Virus record (IMG/VR): IMGVR_UViG_3300044707_000497
Coordinates: 1 to 62,760 of that record
Reading direction: 5' to 3' (one strand)
DNA length: 62,760 bases
Source: a virus
Position 1 is the stretch's first letter; each line of letters opens with the position of its first letter. This document shows positions 17,047-24,887 of the stretch, in pieces. The notes below the pieces were generated by a model. That model saw nothing but the letters and a program-made list of their open reading frames with translations, was not told where the DNA came from and ran no database searches. A program made the translations under genes and the position numbers.

Positions 17047-17331
17047 ATGCCTAATAAACTCAAAGAAGGAACACTTCGCGTGTCCTATGTAGAAAGCCAG
17101 ATCAACAACAAAGCCGTCGCGTTGCTTGCTGGACTCAAAAGCGTGACCATATCCGCCGTTATTCGAGAGGCAGTGATTAAGCTCCTAGAAGTAGAAGACC
17201 CAAGCGGCGAAATTCGCGCTACCGCAAAAGACTTGATCCAGCGCCAAAGTGACAGCGCGGATGAACGCCTCCAAACTAGACTAGACGACAAAATTCTTGA
17301 ACGACTCAAGAAACTTGCAACCCTTAGATAG
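17047..17331 (+). CDS. Small putative DNA-binding protein
   Basis: 94 residues from the ATG at 17047; a GTG at 17014 is in frame but less likely. The segment LKSVTISAVIREAVIKLLEV has the strand-helix-helix look of ribbon-helix-helix regulators, followed by a charged coiled-coil tail (RQSDSADERLQTRLDDKI). It may regulate the integrase or early genes. Function inferred only from pattern. Confidence 0.55.
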   Translation: MPNKLKEGTLRVSYVESQINNKAVALLAGLKSVTISAVIREAVIKLLEVEDPSGEIRATAKDLIQRQSDSADERLQTRLDDKILERLKKLATLR

Positions 17332-17396
17332 TGTTGTATTAAAATTTTCCCCTAGAGCCCCTAAATAGAGTTGGGCAAACTCTACAACCCGAAAGT

Positions 17397-17406
17397 AAAT
17401 AACCGT
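17397..17406 (+). promoter_or_regulatory. Variant TAATAACCGT motif
   Basis: AAATAACCGT, 11 nt before the ATG at 17418. A small hairpin (AGAGTT/AACTCT) lies just upstream. Confidence 0.45.
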
Positions 17407-17417
17407 TCCGAATAACT

Positions 17418-17576
17418 ATGCAACTAACACTGGCCGTCAACGAAACCACCGCAACGCACCTCAAAGCTCTTGCCGAAGCCTCGGGGGATACCCCTGAATC
17501 ACTGGCTGAGTTTTTATTGAACGATGCCGTGTTATCCGCCGCAGAAGACCCAGAACTAATTGGCGTGGATGAATAA
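17418..17576 (+). CDS. Small hypothetical helical protein
   Basis: 52 residues, MQLTLAVNETTATHLKALAE followed by an acidic helix (TPESLAEFLLNDAVLSAAED). The pattern resembles a short RHH-type regulator lacking basic strand residues. Its stop overlaps the next gene (ATG at 17569), so the two are coupled. Confidence 0.6.
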   Translation: MQLTLAVNETTATHLKALAEASGDTPESLAEFLLNDAVLSAAEDPELIGVDE

Positions 17577-17703
17577 AAAACTCATTCGCTCTTTTCCCTC
17601 GACTCCAACCATTGAAAAGTGGTTGGAGGCCGAGCGGAAAGCCACCGGAAAATCCATATCAGAAATCGTGCGAGAAGCCCTTCGCGCTTGGTTCAAACAA
17701 TGA
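17569..17703 (+). CDS. Ribbon-helix-helix (CopG-like) regulator
   Basis: 44 residues. The strand KKLIRSFPSTP is followed by TIEKWLEAERKATGKSISEI and VREALRAWFK, which is the classic RHH fold. Such dimers repress early promoters in phages and toxin-antitoxin loci. No toxin gene is adjacent. It overlaps the genes on both sides (the next by ATGA). Confidence 0.7.
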   Translation: MNKKLIRSFPSTPTIEKWLEAERKATGKSISEIVREALRAWFKQ

Positions 17704-17996
17704 CAACACTAATTTTTGAGTGCCGTTCTTTCACTGCGACTCCACTGGAGGACGGGAAGATGCGGCTAGAGATAGCAGGCGCTATCCAAAAAGCCAAAGA
17801 CGCCGAAGCCTCTTACGAAGCGGACGGCGCAATGGAGCGCCTGGGAGAGCTTCTGAACCGCAAGGTCACACGAAGTAAGCTCGCGTATTGGCGGGATAAC
17901 ATGAACCTGCCCTATCGTAAGCTGGGGCTTAAAAAATTCGTTTACCGCGAGGCTGATTTGGTCAAGTGGGCCAAGGGTCAAGTTGCAATAGGTTAA
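17700..17996 (+). CDS. Putative excisionase/MerR-like DNA-binding protein
   Basis: 98 residues from the coupled ATG at 17700. The C-terminal half (ERLGELLNRKVTRSKLAYWR, then KKFVYREADLVKWAKGQVA) fits the winged-helix excisionase or HTH_17 pattern, where a helix reads DNA and the YREADLVKW segment forms the wing. Downstream of an integrase this could be a recombination directionality factor or an early regulator. Confidence 0.55.
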   Translation: MTTLIFECRSFTATPLEDGKMRLEIAGAIQKAKDAEASYEADGAMERLGELLNRKVTRSKLAYWRDNMNLPYRKLGLKKFVYREADLVKWAKGQVAIG

Positions 17997-18003
17997 TAAC
18001 CGT
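17994..18003 (+). promoter_or_regulatory. TAATAACCGT motif
   Basis: Exact motif, 12 nt before the ATG at 18016, in a 19-nt intergenic gap. Confidence 0.55.
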
Positions 18004-18015
18004 GTATTAGAACAG

Positions 18016-18357
18016 ATGGCAAAAATCAATTCACGCGCCAAGGGCGCACGCGGCGAGCGAGAGCTGGCCGCTTTTCTTTCCGACCAGGGGTTCCCCGCGA
18101 AGCGTGGGGTTCAATTCTCGCAAGGGCGCTTCGGTCTGACCGAGAGCGATGTGGTCTGCGACTCTCTTCCGCTTCACATTGAAGTGAAACGAGTGGAGGC
18201 GGGGAACCCTTACAACTGGCTCGCACAAGCCGTGCGAGACGCCAAGGAGGGAAAAATCCCAGCCGTTTTTCACAAGCGCAACGACCACGAATGGATCGTC
18301 GTGATCCGCGCTGAAGATTTCATTTCGATCCTCCGAGAATCCTCACTAATAAAATGA
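18016..18357 (+). CDS. Holliday-junction-resolvase-like PD-(D/E)XK nuclease
   Basis: 113 residues. GARGERELAAFLSDQGFPAK supplies the first conserved Glu. GLTESDVVCDSLPLHIEVKR supplies the D and the ExK pair of the PD-(D/E)XK site (about residues 44-59), and the rest (NWLAQAVRDAKEGKIPAVFH) fits Hjc-like phage nucleases. It would resolve recombination intermediates or trim DNA for packaging. It overlaps the next gene by ATGA. Confidence 0.78.
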   Translation: MAKINSRAKGARGERELAAFLSDQGFPAKRGVQFSQGRFGLTESDVVCDSLPLHIEVKRVEAGNPYNWLAQAVRDAKEGKIPAVFHKRNDHEWIVVIRAEDFISILRESSLIK

Positions 18358-18638
18358 CTGAAAGCATCCTCGAAACGGCAATTAAGGTCACGACCGGAGA
18401 CCGCCGCCGAGACTACGACAAAGCCTCCTCGAACCATGAAAGAATCGCAGACGGTTGGAACTGGTATCTAGCGGCTCGAAAAGACCCGTCCGCCCCCATT
18501 TCCGCTCTGGATGCGGCTCACATGATGATCGTGTTGAAGCTGGCGCGTGCCTGCTACACGCCGACCAAGGACACCTATGTTGACATCGCGGGCTACGCAA
18601 AATGCGCCTCGCAAATTTCTGGTTTCGAGGTCGAGTGA
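18354..18638 (+). CDS. DUF6378-like phage protein
   Basis: 94 residues with TGDRRRDYDKASSNHERIAD early and AHMMIVLKLARACY followed by KDTYVDIAGYAKCA. This is the recognisable pattern of a small all-helical family common in phage replication regions (MazG-like in shape, but no phosphohydrolase site identified). Function unknown. Confidence 0.7.
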   Translation: MTESILETAIKVTTGDRRRDYDKASSNHERIADGWNWYLAARKDPSAPISALDAAHMMIVLKLARACYTPTKDTYVDIAGYAKCASQISGFEVE

Positions 18639-21010
18639 AATACGAACTCTACCAATTCCAGCAAGACGCCGTAGAGGCGAATTTAAAAAGTCTTGACAGC
18701 AACGGAGCCTCGCTGGAGGCCACTGGATGCGGAGGCGGCAAGACAATCATTGCCTGCGAAGTGGCGAAGCGTTACGCACTACCAGTCGGAGTTGTGTGTC
18801 CAAAGAGCGTCAAAGCCAAGTGGCAAGCCACTCTGGAGGCGTTTGGGATTTCTCCAGTGTTCGTCGAGAACCCCGAAAAACTTCGCACAGGCAACACTCC
18901 TTGGATCAAAAAAGCAGGTAAGAATTTCAAATGGGTTCCCGAATCGCTCCTTCTCATCGTGGATGAAGTTCACATGTGCGCGGGGATGAAAAGCCAGAAC
19001 GGCCAAATGCTCGAAGACGCTCCCTACCGCGTGCTGATGCTCAGTGCCACAGCGGCAGAAAGCCCGCTGCGAATGAAAAGCATTGGAGCCAAGCTGGGGC
19101 TCTTTCATCCGCGCCAGTTCTGGAGTTGGGCGCGAAAGATGGGTGCTGAAAACGGGCAATGGGGTGGTCTGCAATGGGACCCGAAAACAGCCGACAACAA
19201 AGACCGCATGGAGCATTTGCACCATTCGATTTTCACCGCTCGCGGCAACCGGACGCCTGACGCGGTTCTGAGCGAACAACTCCCCGACCTCCTCCTCTCG
19301 GACGAGCCCATTTTCATTTCCCCGACCGATAAGACGGAGATTCAAAAGCTCTACGGCGAAATGGTTGATCCGAACGATCCAGGTGCGGTCAAGAACCTGC
19401 GGCAACGGCAAGCTATCGAACTCATCAAGGTTCCCTACCTCGTCGAGCGGGCCACGCAGATCGTGGAAGACGGCGGCAGTGCGGTCGTGTTTCTCAATTT
19501 CCATGAATCTATCGACGCGGCTTCCAAGCTGCTCGGCGAGATGAGCGAGACGATTGACGGGCGGGTTAAGCAAGAACATCGGCAACAAAGCCGCGACAAG
19601 TTTCAAGCAAACATTCTCCGCTGCCTTGTCGTGCAAATCGGCGCTGGGGGCCAATCCATCGACCTTCACGATGTCCACGGCAACGCGCCTCGCACGGCGC
19701 TCATCTGCCCGCAATTTAGCGGCACGGCGGAAGAGCAAGCTATCGGGCGCATCCGACGCTTTGGCGGCAAGAACCGCGCTCTCGCGCTCCGGCTCTACGC
19801 TCCAGGCACGGTCGAGCAAGCGGCTCTCCACCTCACGCGCCACAAACGCGAAAACCAAAACTTGTTTAACGAAGGAAAAATTATGACAGACGAACAACCA
19901 CGCGATGTGAAAGAAGTTTCACTCGCCGTAGTAGAACACAGCGAGAGAGAACACGCGGAGCATTCCCCGTCCTCTCTGAAAGAAAAAGCGAAATGCCCAG
20001 GCTTTCGTAATGACAACACCCGCGACACAACCGCAGCAGATCGAGGAACCCTAGGGCACCTCGCCGTTGAAAAGGAAAACCTCGATGTCATCCCCGCTGA
20101 TGATGAGTTTCTCCGCAAATGTGCGGGGCTTTGCTTGCAGTATCTCCGCACGTTGCGAGCCAAGTGCGAAGCGCCTATTGAGGATATTCGTGAGAGGCGC
20201 TACAAAGTCCTCGATCAGTTCGGGCACATAGACCACATCATGCTCCACGGAACGAGCGCCGAAATGGTGGACTACAAATTTGCTTGGGGGAAATATGAAG
20301 CAGATTCGCCTCAATTTTGGGCCTATGCCGTTGGAATATGGGACGCGCACCCCAAGATAAACAAGCTTTCTGTTCATGTGCTGCTTCCGTTCCAAGGCGT
20401 CATTGATGTCGTGGAGTGGACCCGCGAGGGGGATTACGACCGCCTCGTAGCTCAAGTTGCCGCCATCATCGAAGCCGCCAAGCGCAACGACCCTGCCTCA
20501 TATCTCACAGGCGGGCATTGTGCATGGTGCGACCACCGCGCCGAGTGTCACAAGCTCAACTCACTCGCGCTCACCATCGCCAGCAAATATCAGCCTGAAG
20601 AACTCGCGCTTCCACCGGAATACGACCCTGCGCTCATCACCGACCCAGAGAAGATGGCGTTGGCGAAACGCCTCTCGCCGATTCTCAAAGGATGGGCTGA
20701 AAAGGTGGACGCCCGCGCCCTAGAGTTGCGTTTGTCGGGAGTAGAAATCCCAGGTTACGAACTCGGAGAGCGAGCAAGCGCGTTTGAAATCACCGACGCG
20801 CAAGCCGCTTGGGAAGTCGTCAAAAACAAGATCACGCCGGAGGCTTTTGCTGCCTGCGCGAAATTGAAAATCGGCGAACTTGAAAAAGCAATCGCTCGCA
20901 CCGCAGAGCGAGGCCAGATGGCAAAGGCCAAACTTGCGCTTCGGGACTCATTGATTGACGCCAACGCGGCAAAAATTGAGGGCACTGTAAAATTCTTAAA
21001 AAAGATTTGA
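18635..21010 (+). CDS. Fused SF2 helicase and PD-(D/E)XK (DUF2800-like) nuclease
   Basis: 791 residues from GTG 18635 (GTGA overlap); an ATG at 18602 is the alternative. The N-terminal half is an SF2 helicase: ATGCGGGKT (about 28-36), IVDEVHM (about 107-113), SAT (about 137) and EQAIGRIRRFG (about 366-376). From about residue 417 a second module starts: SLKEKAKCPGF, the invariant-looking RGTLGHLAVEKE, MVDYKFAWGKY (D and K of the active site) and CAWCDHRAEC. This is the DUF2800/Cas4-like exonuclease pattern. In many phages these are separate genes. At the joint an ATG at 19883 is preceded by AAGGA at good spacing, so a separate nuclease product is possible. Confidence 0.85.
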   Translation: MKYELYQFQQDAVEANLKSLDSNGASLEATGCGGGKTIIACEVAKRYALPVGVVCPKSVKAKWQATLEAFGISPVFVENPEKLRTGNTPWIKKAGKNFKWVPESLLLIVDEVHMCAGMKSQNGQMLEDAPYRVLMLSATAAESPLRMKSIGAKLGLFHPRQFWSWARKMGAENGQWGGLQWDPKTADNKDRMEHLHHSIFTARGNRTPDAVLSEQLPDLLLSDEPIFISPTDKTEIQKLYGEMVDPNDPGAVKNLRQRQAIELIKVPYLVERATQIVEDGGSAVVFLNFHESIDAASKLLGEMSETIDGRVKQEHRQQSRDKFQANILRCLVVQIGAGGQSIDLHDVHGNAPRTALICPQFSGTAEEQAIGRIRRFGGKNRALALRLYAPGTVEQAALHLTRHKRENQNLFNEGKIMTDEQPRDVKEVSLAVVEHSEREHAEHSPSSLKEKAKCPGFRNDNTRDTTAADRGTLGHLAVEKENLDVIPADDEFLRKCAGLCLQYLRTLRAKCEAPIEDIRERRYKVLDQFGHIDHIMLHGTSAEMVDYKFAWGKYEADSPQFWAYAVGIWDAHPKINKLSVHVLLPFQGVIDVVEWTREGDYDRLVAQVAAIIEAAKRNDPASYLTGGHCAWCDHRAECHKLNSLALTIASKYQPEELALPPEYDPALITDPEKMALAKRLSPILKGWAEKVDARALELRLSGVEIPGYELGERASAFEITDAQAAWEVVKNKITPEAFAACAKLKIGELEKAIARTAERGQMAKAKLALRDSLIDANAAKIEGTVKFLKKI

Positions 21011-21016
21011 ACGGTG

Positions 21017-21026
21017 TAATAACCGT
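21017..21026 (+). promoter_or_regulatory. TAATAACCGT motif
   Basis: Exact motif 50 nt before the ATG at 21077, followed by an A/C-rich leader (CCCAGAACACAACAAC). Confidence 0.55.
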
Positions 21027-21076
21027 GCTGTCTATTCCCACAACCCAGAACACAACAACAAACTAAAAATCCAAAA

Positions 21077-21838
21077 ATGGCTACAATATCATTCAGCGAA
21101 ATCGAAACCACCACCACCGAGTCCAAAGCACTCACCACAACAGAGCCTAACACGCTCGCCAACATCGCAACCCCCAACACTCTTGCAGACAAGGGGCTCG
21201 TCGGGGATTGGGACAGCAGCGACACACGCCTGCCACGCATCAACCTTGTCAATAAGACAGGTGTCTTGGCCGACCAGTTCAGTCCTGGCACTTGGGTCCT
21301 AGACAAGCAGCACCAAATCTCAAAGCTCGACCCGAAGGACAAAAAGAAGGGGCTCCCCGTCCGCGTGATCGCGCTTCAGATGATGAAGCAGTATCAAGAA
21401 AACATTCCTTACGACGACAGGGAACAAAACCCTGCTCGCATGTTCTCAACGGCGGCGCAGGTGCGTGAGGCAGGCGGTCAAGTTCATTGGACACGCGGCA
21501 TCGGGTTCTTCTCGGAGATGGCAACGGTCGAGTTTCTGATTCAGGCAATCGACGGACTCTCAGAGGACAGCGAGAGCTTGTTCTACAACGTCGCGAGCGA
21601 CGGCACAAAATACACCCGCGCTGTGGCAACATTCGCCAGCACTTCCTACAGCGGAATCGCCGTGCCACTCGCAACAAGTCTCCGCACTCACCTCGCTGCC
21701 GTGGGGCTCAAAGGCGGGCAGTGGGACTTGGGCAGCGTGATTGTGACCAAGGCCGACAAATCGTGGTGGACACCAACGATTCGGACGGCTGGGCTCGTCA
21801 CCGAGGCTCAGAAGGAACTTATCGCTAACCTCGCTTAA
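21077..21838 (+). CDS. Hypothetical replication-region protein, possibly ssDNA-binding
   Basis: 253 residues. A Thr/Glu-rich flexible N-terminus (residues 1-40) is followed by a globular part with LPRINLVNKTGVLADQFSPG and WTRGIGFFSEMATVEFLIQA, and repeated beta-rich segments. It lies between the helicase-nuclease and DNA polymerase, which is where DUF2815-type single-strand-binding proteins are often found. The function is inferred from place only. Confidence 0.45.
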   Translation: MATISFSEIETTTTESKALTTTEPNTLANIATPNTLADKGLVGDWDSSDTRLPRINLVNKTGVLADQFSPGTWVLDKQHQISKLDPKDKKKGLPVRVIALQMMKQYQENIPYDDREQNPARMFSTAAQVREAGGQVHWTRGIGFFSEMATVEFLIQAIDGLSEDSESLFYNVASDGTKYTRAVATFASTSYSGIAVPLATSLRTHLAAVGLKGGQWDLGSVIVTKADKSWWTPTIRTAGLVTEAQKELIANLA

Positions 21839-21843
21839 CAAAT

Positions 21844-21897
21844 TGGGTTGCAGGGGAGTAACCGTCGCTTGGGTATCTATGTAGCCCCTGCAACCCA
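21844..21897 (+). terminator. Strong 13-bp hairpin before DNA polymerase
   Basis: TGGGTTGCAGGGG (21844-21856) pairs perfectly with 21885-21897 across a 28-nt loop, and a CCCTTTTT tract follows, ending at the polymerase ATG. It could act as an attenuator or partial terminator, or as a translational cover of the polymerase start. The loop carries the partial motif GTAACCGT. Confidence 0.65.
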
Positions 21898-21905
21898 CCC
21901 TTTTT

Positions 21906-23654
21906 ATGATCTGTGCTATCGACTTTGAATCTTACTACGACAATGACCTATCCGTCTCCACGATGGGAGCTTGGCACTACGCTAGAGCCACCGATATTTA
22001 TCTTGTATCAATGGCTTCCGATACTGGACTCAGATTTGTCGGGCACCCGAAAGATGCTCCGTGGGAACAGGTTCACGGGGAGACTTGGATCATGCACAAT
22101 GCGGCGTTCGATTTGACGCTCCTCGACGCACTAATTGAGAAAGCCATTGTCCCTTTCTCGTATGCACATCATGTCTTTGACACCGCTGACATGACCGCCT
22201 ACTTCGGATACCCTCGCTCGCTTAAAGAGGCGAGTCATCACCTTCTCGGAGTCGAAATGTCGAAAGATGTTCGCGACAAGATGAAAAAGAAGCAGTGGGC
22301 GACCATGACGCCCGAATTTCAAGAGGAAGTTTGCAAATATGCCCTTGGAGACGCTGAAAACACACTAAATTTGTGGTTGAAACACGGGGAAAAGTGGCCG
22401 GAGAAGGAGAGGGAAATATCACGCCTCACTCGCGATATGACAATGCGAGGAGTTCCAGTCAACCGCGAAAAACTCCGAGTCGCCGAAGAAATTTTAGAAC
22501 GCGCCTCGCGGTTTACCCTCGGTTTCCTGCCGTGGCACCCTTCGAGGCCCGCTCTAAGCCTTCATGCTGTGCGCGACGAGTGCAAAAAATGCGGGATTTG
22601 GGCTCCAGACAGCTTCGCGGAGAAGGAAGAGCAAGCTCAGAAGTGGGAAGATGAGTTTGCAGACAAGTTTCAATGGGTTAAAGCGATGCGGGAACACCGC
22701 AAAGCCAACAAACACCTAAAAACCGTAAAAACTATGCTCACCCGCGCCCGTCCAGACGGTCGAATGGGCTACGATCTCAAGTATTTCGGCGCTACCACTG
22801 GACGAGACTCAGGTTCAGGCGGCTGGAACGCTCAAAACCTGCCGCGTGATGTCGTCGCTGGGGTCAATATCCGCTCCTTAATTGAAGCGCCAGAAGGAAA
22901 AACGCTCGTCGTCTGCGATCTTTCACAAATCGAGGCGCGTTGCATACTTTATCTCGCCAAAGATCAAGCCACGCTTGATGTTCTCCGCACCGGAGTCGAT
23001 GTTTACGAAGCTCATGCGAGGGCGACAATGGGCTACACAGACCCCCGCCCCCTCAAAGATGTCGATAAAGCATTACGCCAACTGGCAAAAGCTCGCGTTC
23101 TAGGGCTGGGATTCGGCTGCGGAGCAAAAAAATTTCAGTTAGTCGCGAAAATGATGGCAGGGTTAGAGATTTCAGAGGATGAAGCCGAGCGCATCGTGGC
23201 TGATTATCGGGCGTCCAACCCTGCAATCGTCCGGCTGTGGCTGAGACTTGAACAAAAGCTCAGGGAATCCCGAGGGTCACACTTAGAGGTAGAGCTTCCC
23301 AATCTCCGCAGGCTCATTTACCGAGATGTTCAGGGCGGCTTTGATTCAAGTGGCACCGTCCCGCGTAACGGTAAAATGATGCGCTGCAAACTTTACGGCG
23401 GGCTGTTAGCTGAGAATCTTACTCAGGCTTTCGCCCGCGACATCTTCATGGATCGCGTAGTCGCTCTCAATACTAAAGGTTACGAGGTCATCATGCGGGT
23501 TCACGACGAAGCGGTCTGTTTAGTCGAGGAGGATGAGGCATCTGCGGAAGAATCGCGTAAGGACATCGAAGCTATTATGTCCACGCCGCCTGAATGGTGC
23601 AAGAACCTCCCAATGGGCGCGGAAGCCACGGTCATGCGATACTATGCCAAATAA
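21906..23654 (+). CDS. polA: DNA polymerase I-type (family A) DNA polymerase
   Basis: 582 residues. The N-terminal 3'-5' exonuclease shows the DxE site (AIDFESYY, D6 and E8) and MHNAAFDLTLL. The polymerase domain has motif A VCDLSQIEARC (about residue 336), motif B as KARVLGLGFGCGAKKF (about 396-411) and motif C VHDEAV (about 531). It lacks the 5' nuclease domain, as usual in phages. It copies the phage genome together with the primase and helicases downstream. It is shorter than bacterial Pol I but normal for compact phage enzymes. Confidence 0.93.
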   Translation: MICAIDFESYYDNDLSVSTMGAWHYARATDIYLVSMASDTGLRFVGHPKDAPWEQVHGETWIMHNAAFDLTLLDALIEKAIVPFSYAHHVFDTADMTAYFGYPRSLKEASHHLLGVEMSKDVRDKMKKKQWATMTPEFQEEVCKYALGDAENTLNLWLKHGEKWPEKEREISRLTRDMTMRGVPVNREKLRVAEEILERASRFTLGFLPWHPSRPALSLHAVRDECKKCGIWAPDSFAEKEEQAQKWEDEFADKFQWVKAMREHRKANKHLKTVKTMLTRARPDGRMGYDLKYFGATTGRDSGSGGWNAQNLPRDVVAGVNIRSLIEAPEGKTLVVCDLSQIEARCILYLAKDQATLDVLRTGVDVYEAHARATMGYTDPRPLKDVDKALRQLAKARVLGLGFGCGAKKFQLVAKMMAGLEISEDEAERIVADYRASNPAIVRLWLRLEQKLRESRGSHLEVELPNLRRLIYRDVQGGFDSSGTVPRNGKMMRCKLYGGLLAENLTQAFARDIFMDRVVALNTKGYEVIMRVHDEAVCLVEEDEASAEESRKDIEAIMSTPPEWCKNLPMGAEATVMRYYAK

Positions 23655-23967
23655 TAGCCATGAAGAGTTGGACATGCTCGGCGTTCGCTCAGTTCTGTGC
23701 GCGATCATTGAGCAATCCATTGTTCAGGCGAGATCGCGGAGCGCCGTAATCCGAGGCGAGGCGCTAAGTTTTTTGCATAGCAAGACCTATGAGGGTATTT
23801 GCTACGCGCTAGATTTACCCGCAGACAATTTAAGACAAGCAGCTTATGACACAAGACATAATAAGAGTAAGAAACGGAAAAGGAGACAAGCCCCGCAAGG
23901 GGGTCAATTACGGGAAGTATCGAGAAAACTACGACCTGATATTCAAGAAGAAGGATACGAACAATGA
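23644..23967 (+). CDS. Small hypothetical protein after DNA polymerase
   Basis: 107 residues from the ATG at 23644, overlapping the polymerase end, with its TGA overlapping the primase ATG (23964). N-terminal part LGVRSVLCAIIEQSIVQARS and AVIRGEALSFLHSKTYEGIC looks globular. The last 35 residues are very basic and overlap another plausible frame. It probably folds as a small DNA-binding helical protein; family not recognised. Confidence 0.55.
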   Translation: MPNNSHEELDMLGVRSVLCAIIEQSIVQARSRSAVIRGEALSFLHSKTYEGICYALDLPADNLRQAAYDTRHNKSKKRKRRQAPQGGQLREVSRKLRPDIQEEGYEQ

Positions 23968-23986
23968 CGCTCAAAAGCCCAAGTGA
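23846..23986 (+). CDS. 46-residue overlapping frame, candidate gene
   Basis: This frame lies within the end of the 107-residue gene. It encodes a basic peptide, with MTQDIIRVRNGKGDKPRKGV and NYGKYRENYDLIFKKK. The KYRENYDLIF pattern is familiar from small phage proteins, so the frame may be real and dual coding. Confidence 0.35.
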   Translation: MTQDIIRVRNGKGDKPRKGVNYGKYRENYDLIFKKKDTNNDAQKPK

Positions 23987-24887
23987 GTTCGGGATCGCAG
24001 AATGCCCCGAGGCGGGCGAGGGTTGCCACCGCTGGCTCATGTCGGCAGTGAACGCCCTGATCCGAAACGAGATCGAAGAAGACGAAATCATCGACCTCGT
24101 TACAGAGTGGATGACGCGCCCACCGCAGCCTAGCGAGATTGAGAACACGATCAGGAGGGCAACGCAGGGTGCAGCCCCAAGTGGAGAATACATACCCAAA
24201 TTCCTACCTGACCCAACCGGAATCGAGCGGCTTACCGCCAAAGGCCCAACCAGCTTTGAGGAGATCAAGGCTCTGAGCCCGATTGACCCCGACTGGATTT
24301 CGACCACCGGAGCCCTCCGTGCCCTCTACGGGGCTAACGAAAAAACTATTATCTTCACGAACGAGCGCAGTCAAGGGCAGATCGTTTGGAACCATGCAAC
24401 ACCGCAGGAGTATCTTGACCGCCTACTCCAGCACAACCAAAACGGCGCTTGGTTCCTTATGAACCCTGTGACCGGACTATACCAGAAAAACGAACGACTT
24501 GGAAAAGCCTCCCGCCGCTCCGAAGAAAACACAACCTCATTCAAATACCTGCTCGTTGAGAGCGACAACACTGAAATAAACCTATGGCTCACGATCCTGA
24601 AGCAACTCCCACTCCGAATCTCGTCTATAACCTTGTCGGGGAACTCGTCGGCGCATGCCCTAGTTCAAGTGGGAGCGGCGACAAAGGAGGAGTGGACGAG
24701 GTGTGCGAGGGACATAGCAGCGATGGTAGTCCCACTGGGAGCGTGCCCAGGGAGCCTGACAGCAGTGAGGTTGACGAGGTTGCCCAAGGTGACGAGGAAG
24801 GACAACGGGAAGGAACAGAGCCTCATCTATCTGAACCCGAAGCCCTCGCTGCTGCCGCTAGAGCTTTTACCCAAGCGAACGGCATAG
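23964..24887 (+). CDS. Primase of the archaeo-eukaryotic (AEP/PrimPol) type
   Basis: 307 residues. The N-terminal helical region has ECPEAGEGCHRWLMSAV. The catalytic half has LLVESDN (about 197-203), the SGNSSAHALVQV segment (about 223-234, SxxxxH pattern) and RLTRLPKV (about 268-275), in the order seen in phage AEP primases fused to or next to SF3 helicases. It makes RNA or DNA primers. Its last 304 nt overlap the helicase frame. The conserved Arg-rich motif lies inside the overlap, so this frame is really translated there. Confidence 0.75.
   Translation: MTLKSPSEFGIAECPEAGEGCHRWLMSAVNALIRNEIEEDEIIDLVTEWMTRPPQPSEIENTIRRATQGAAPSGEYIPKFLPDPTGIERLTAKGPTSFEEIKALSPIDPDWISTTGALRALYGANEKTIIFTNERSQGQIVWNHATPQEYLDRLLQHNQNGAWFLMNPVTGLYQKNERLGKASRRSEENTTSFKYLLVESDNTEINLWLTILKQLPLRISSITLSGNSSAHALVQVGAATKEEWTRCARDIAAMVVPLGACPGSLTAVRLTRLPKVTRKDNGKEQSLIYLNPKPSLLPLELLPKRTA

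Noticed and set aside
18779-19897. Long open frame (372 codons) on the minus strand opposite the SF2 helicase
   Set aside because: The plus strand carries clear helicase motifs; the antisense frame has no start context or recognisable domain.
24584-24887. Programmed -1 frameshift with a classic slippery heptamer
   Set aside because: The overlap has the right frame relation, but no X-XXY-YYZ heptamer with a good pseudoknot was seen; kept as an open option only.
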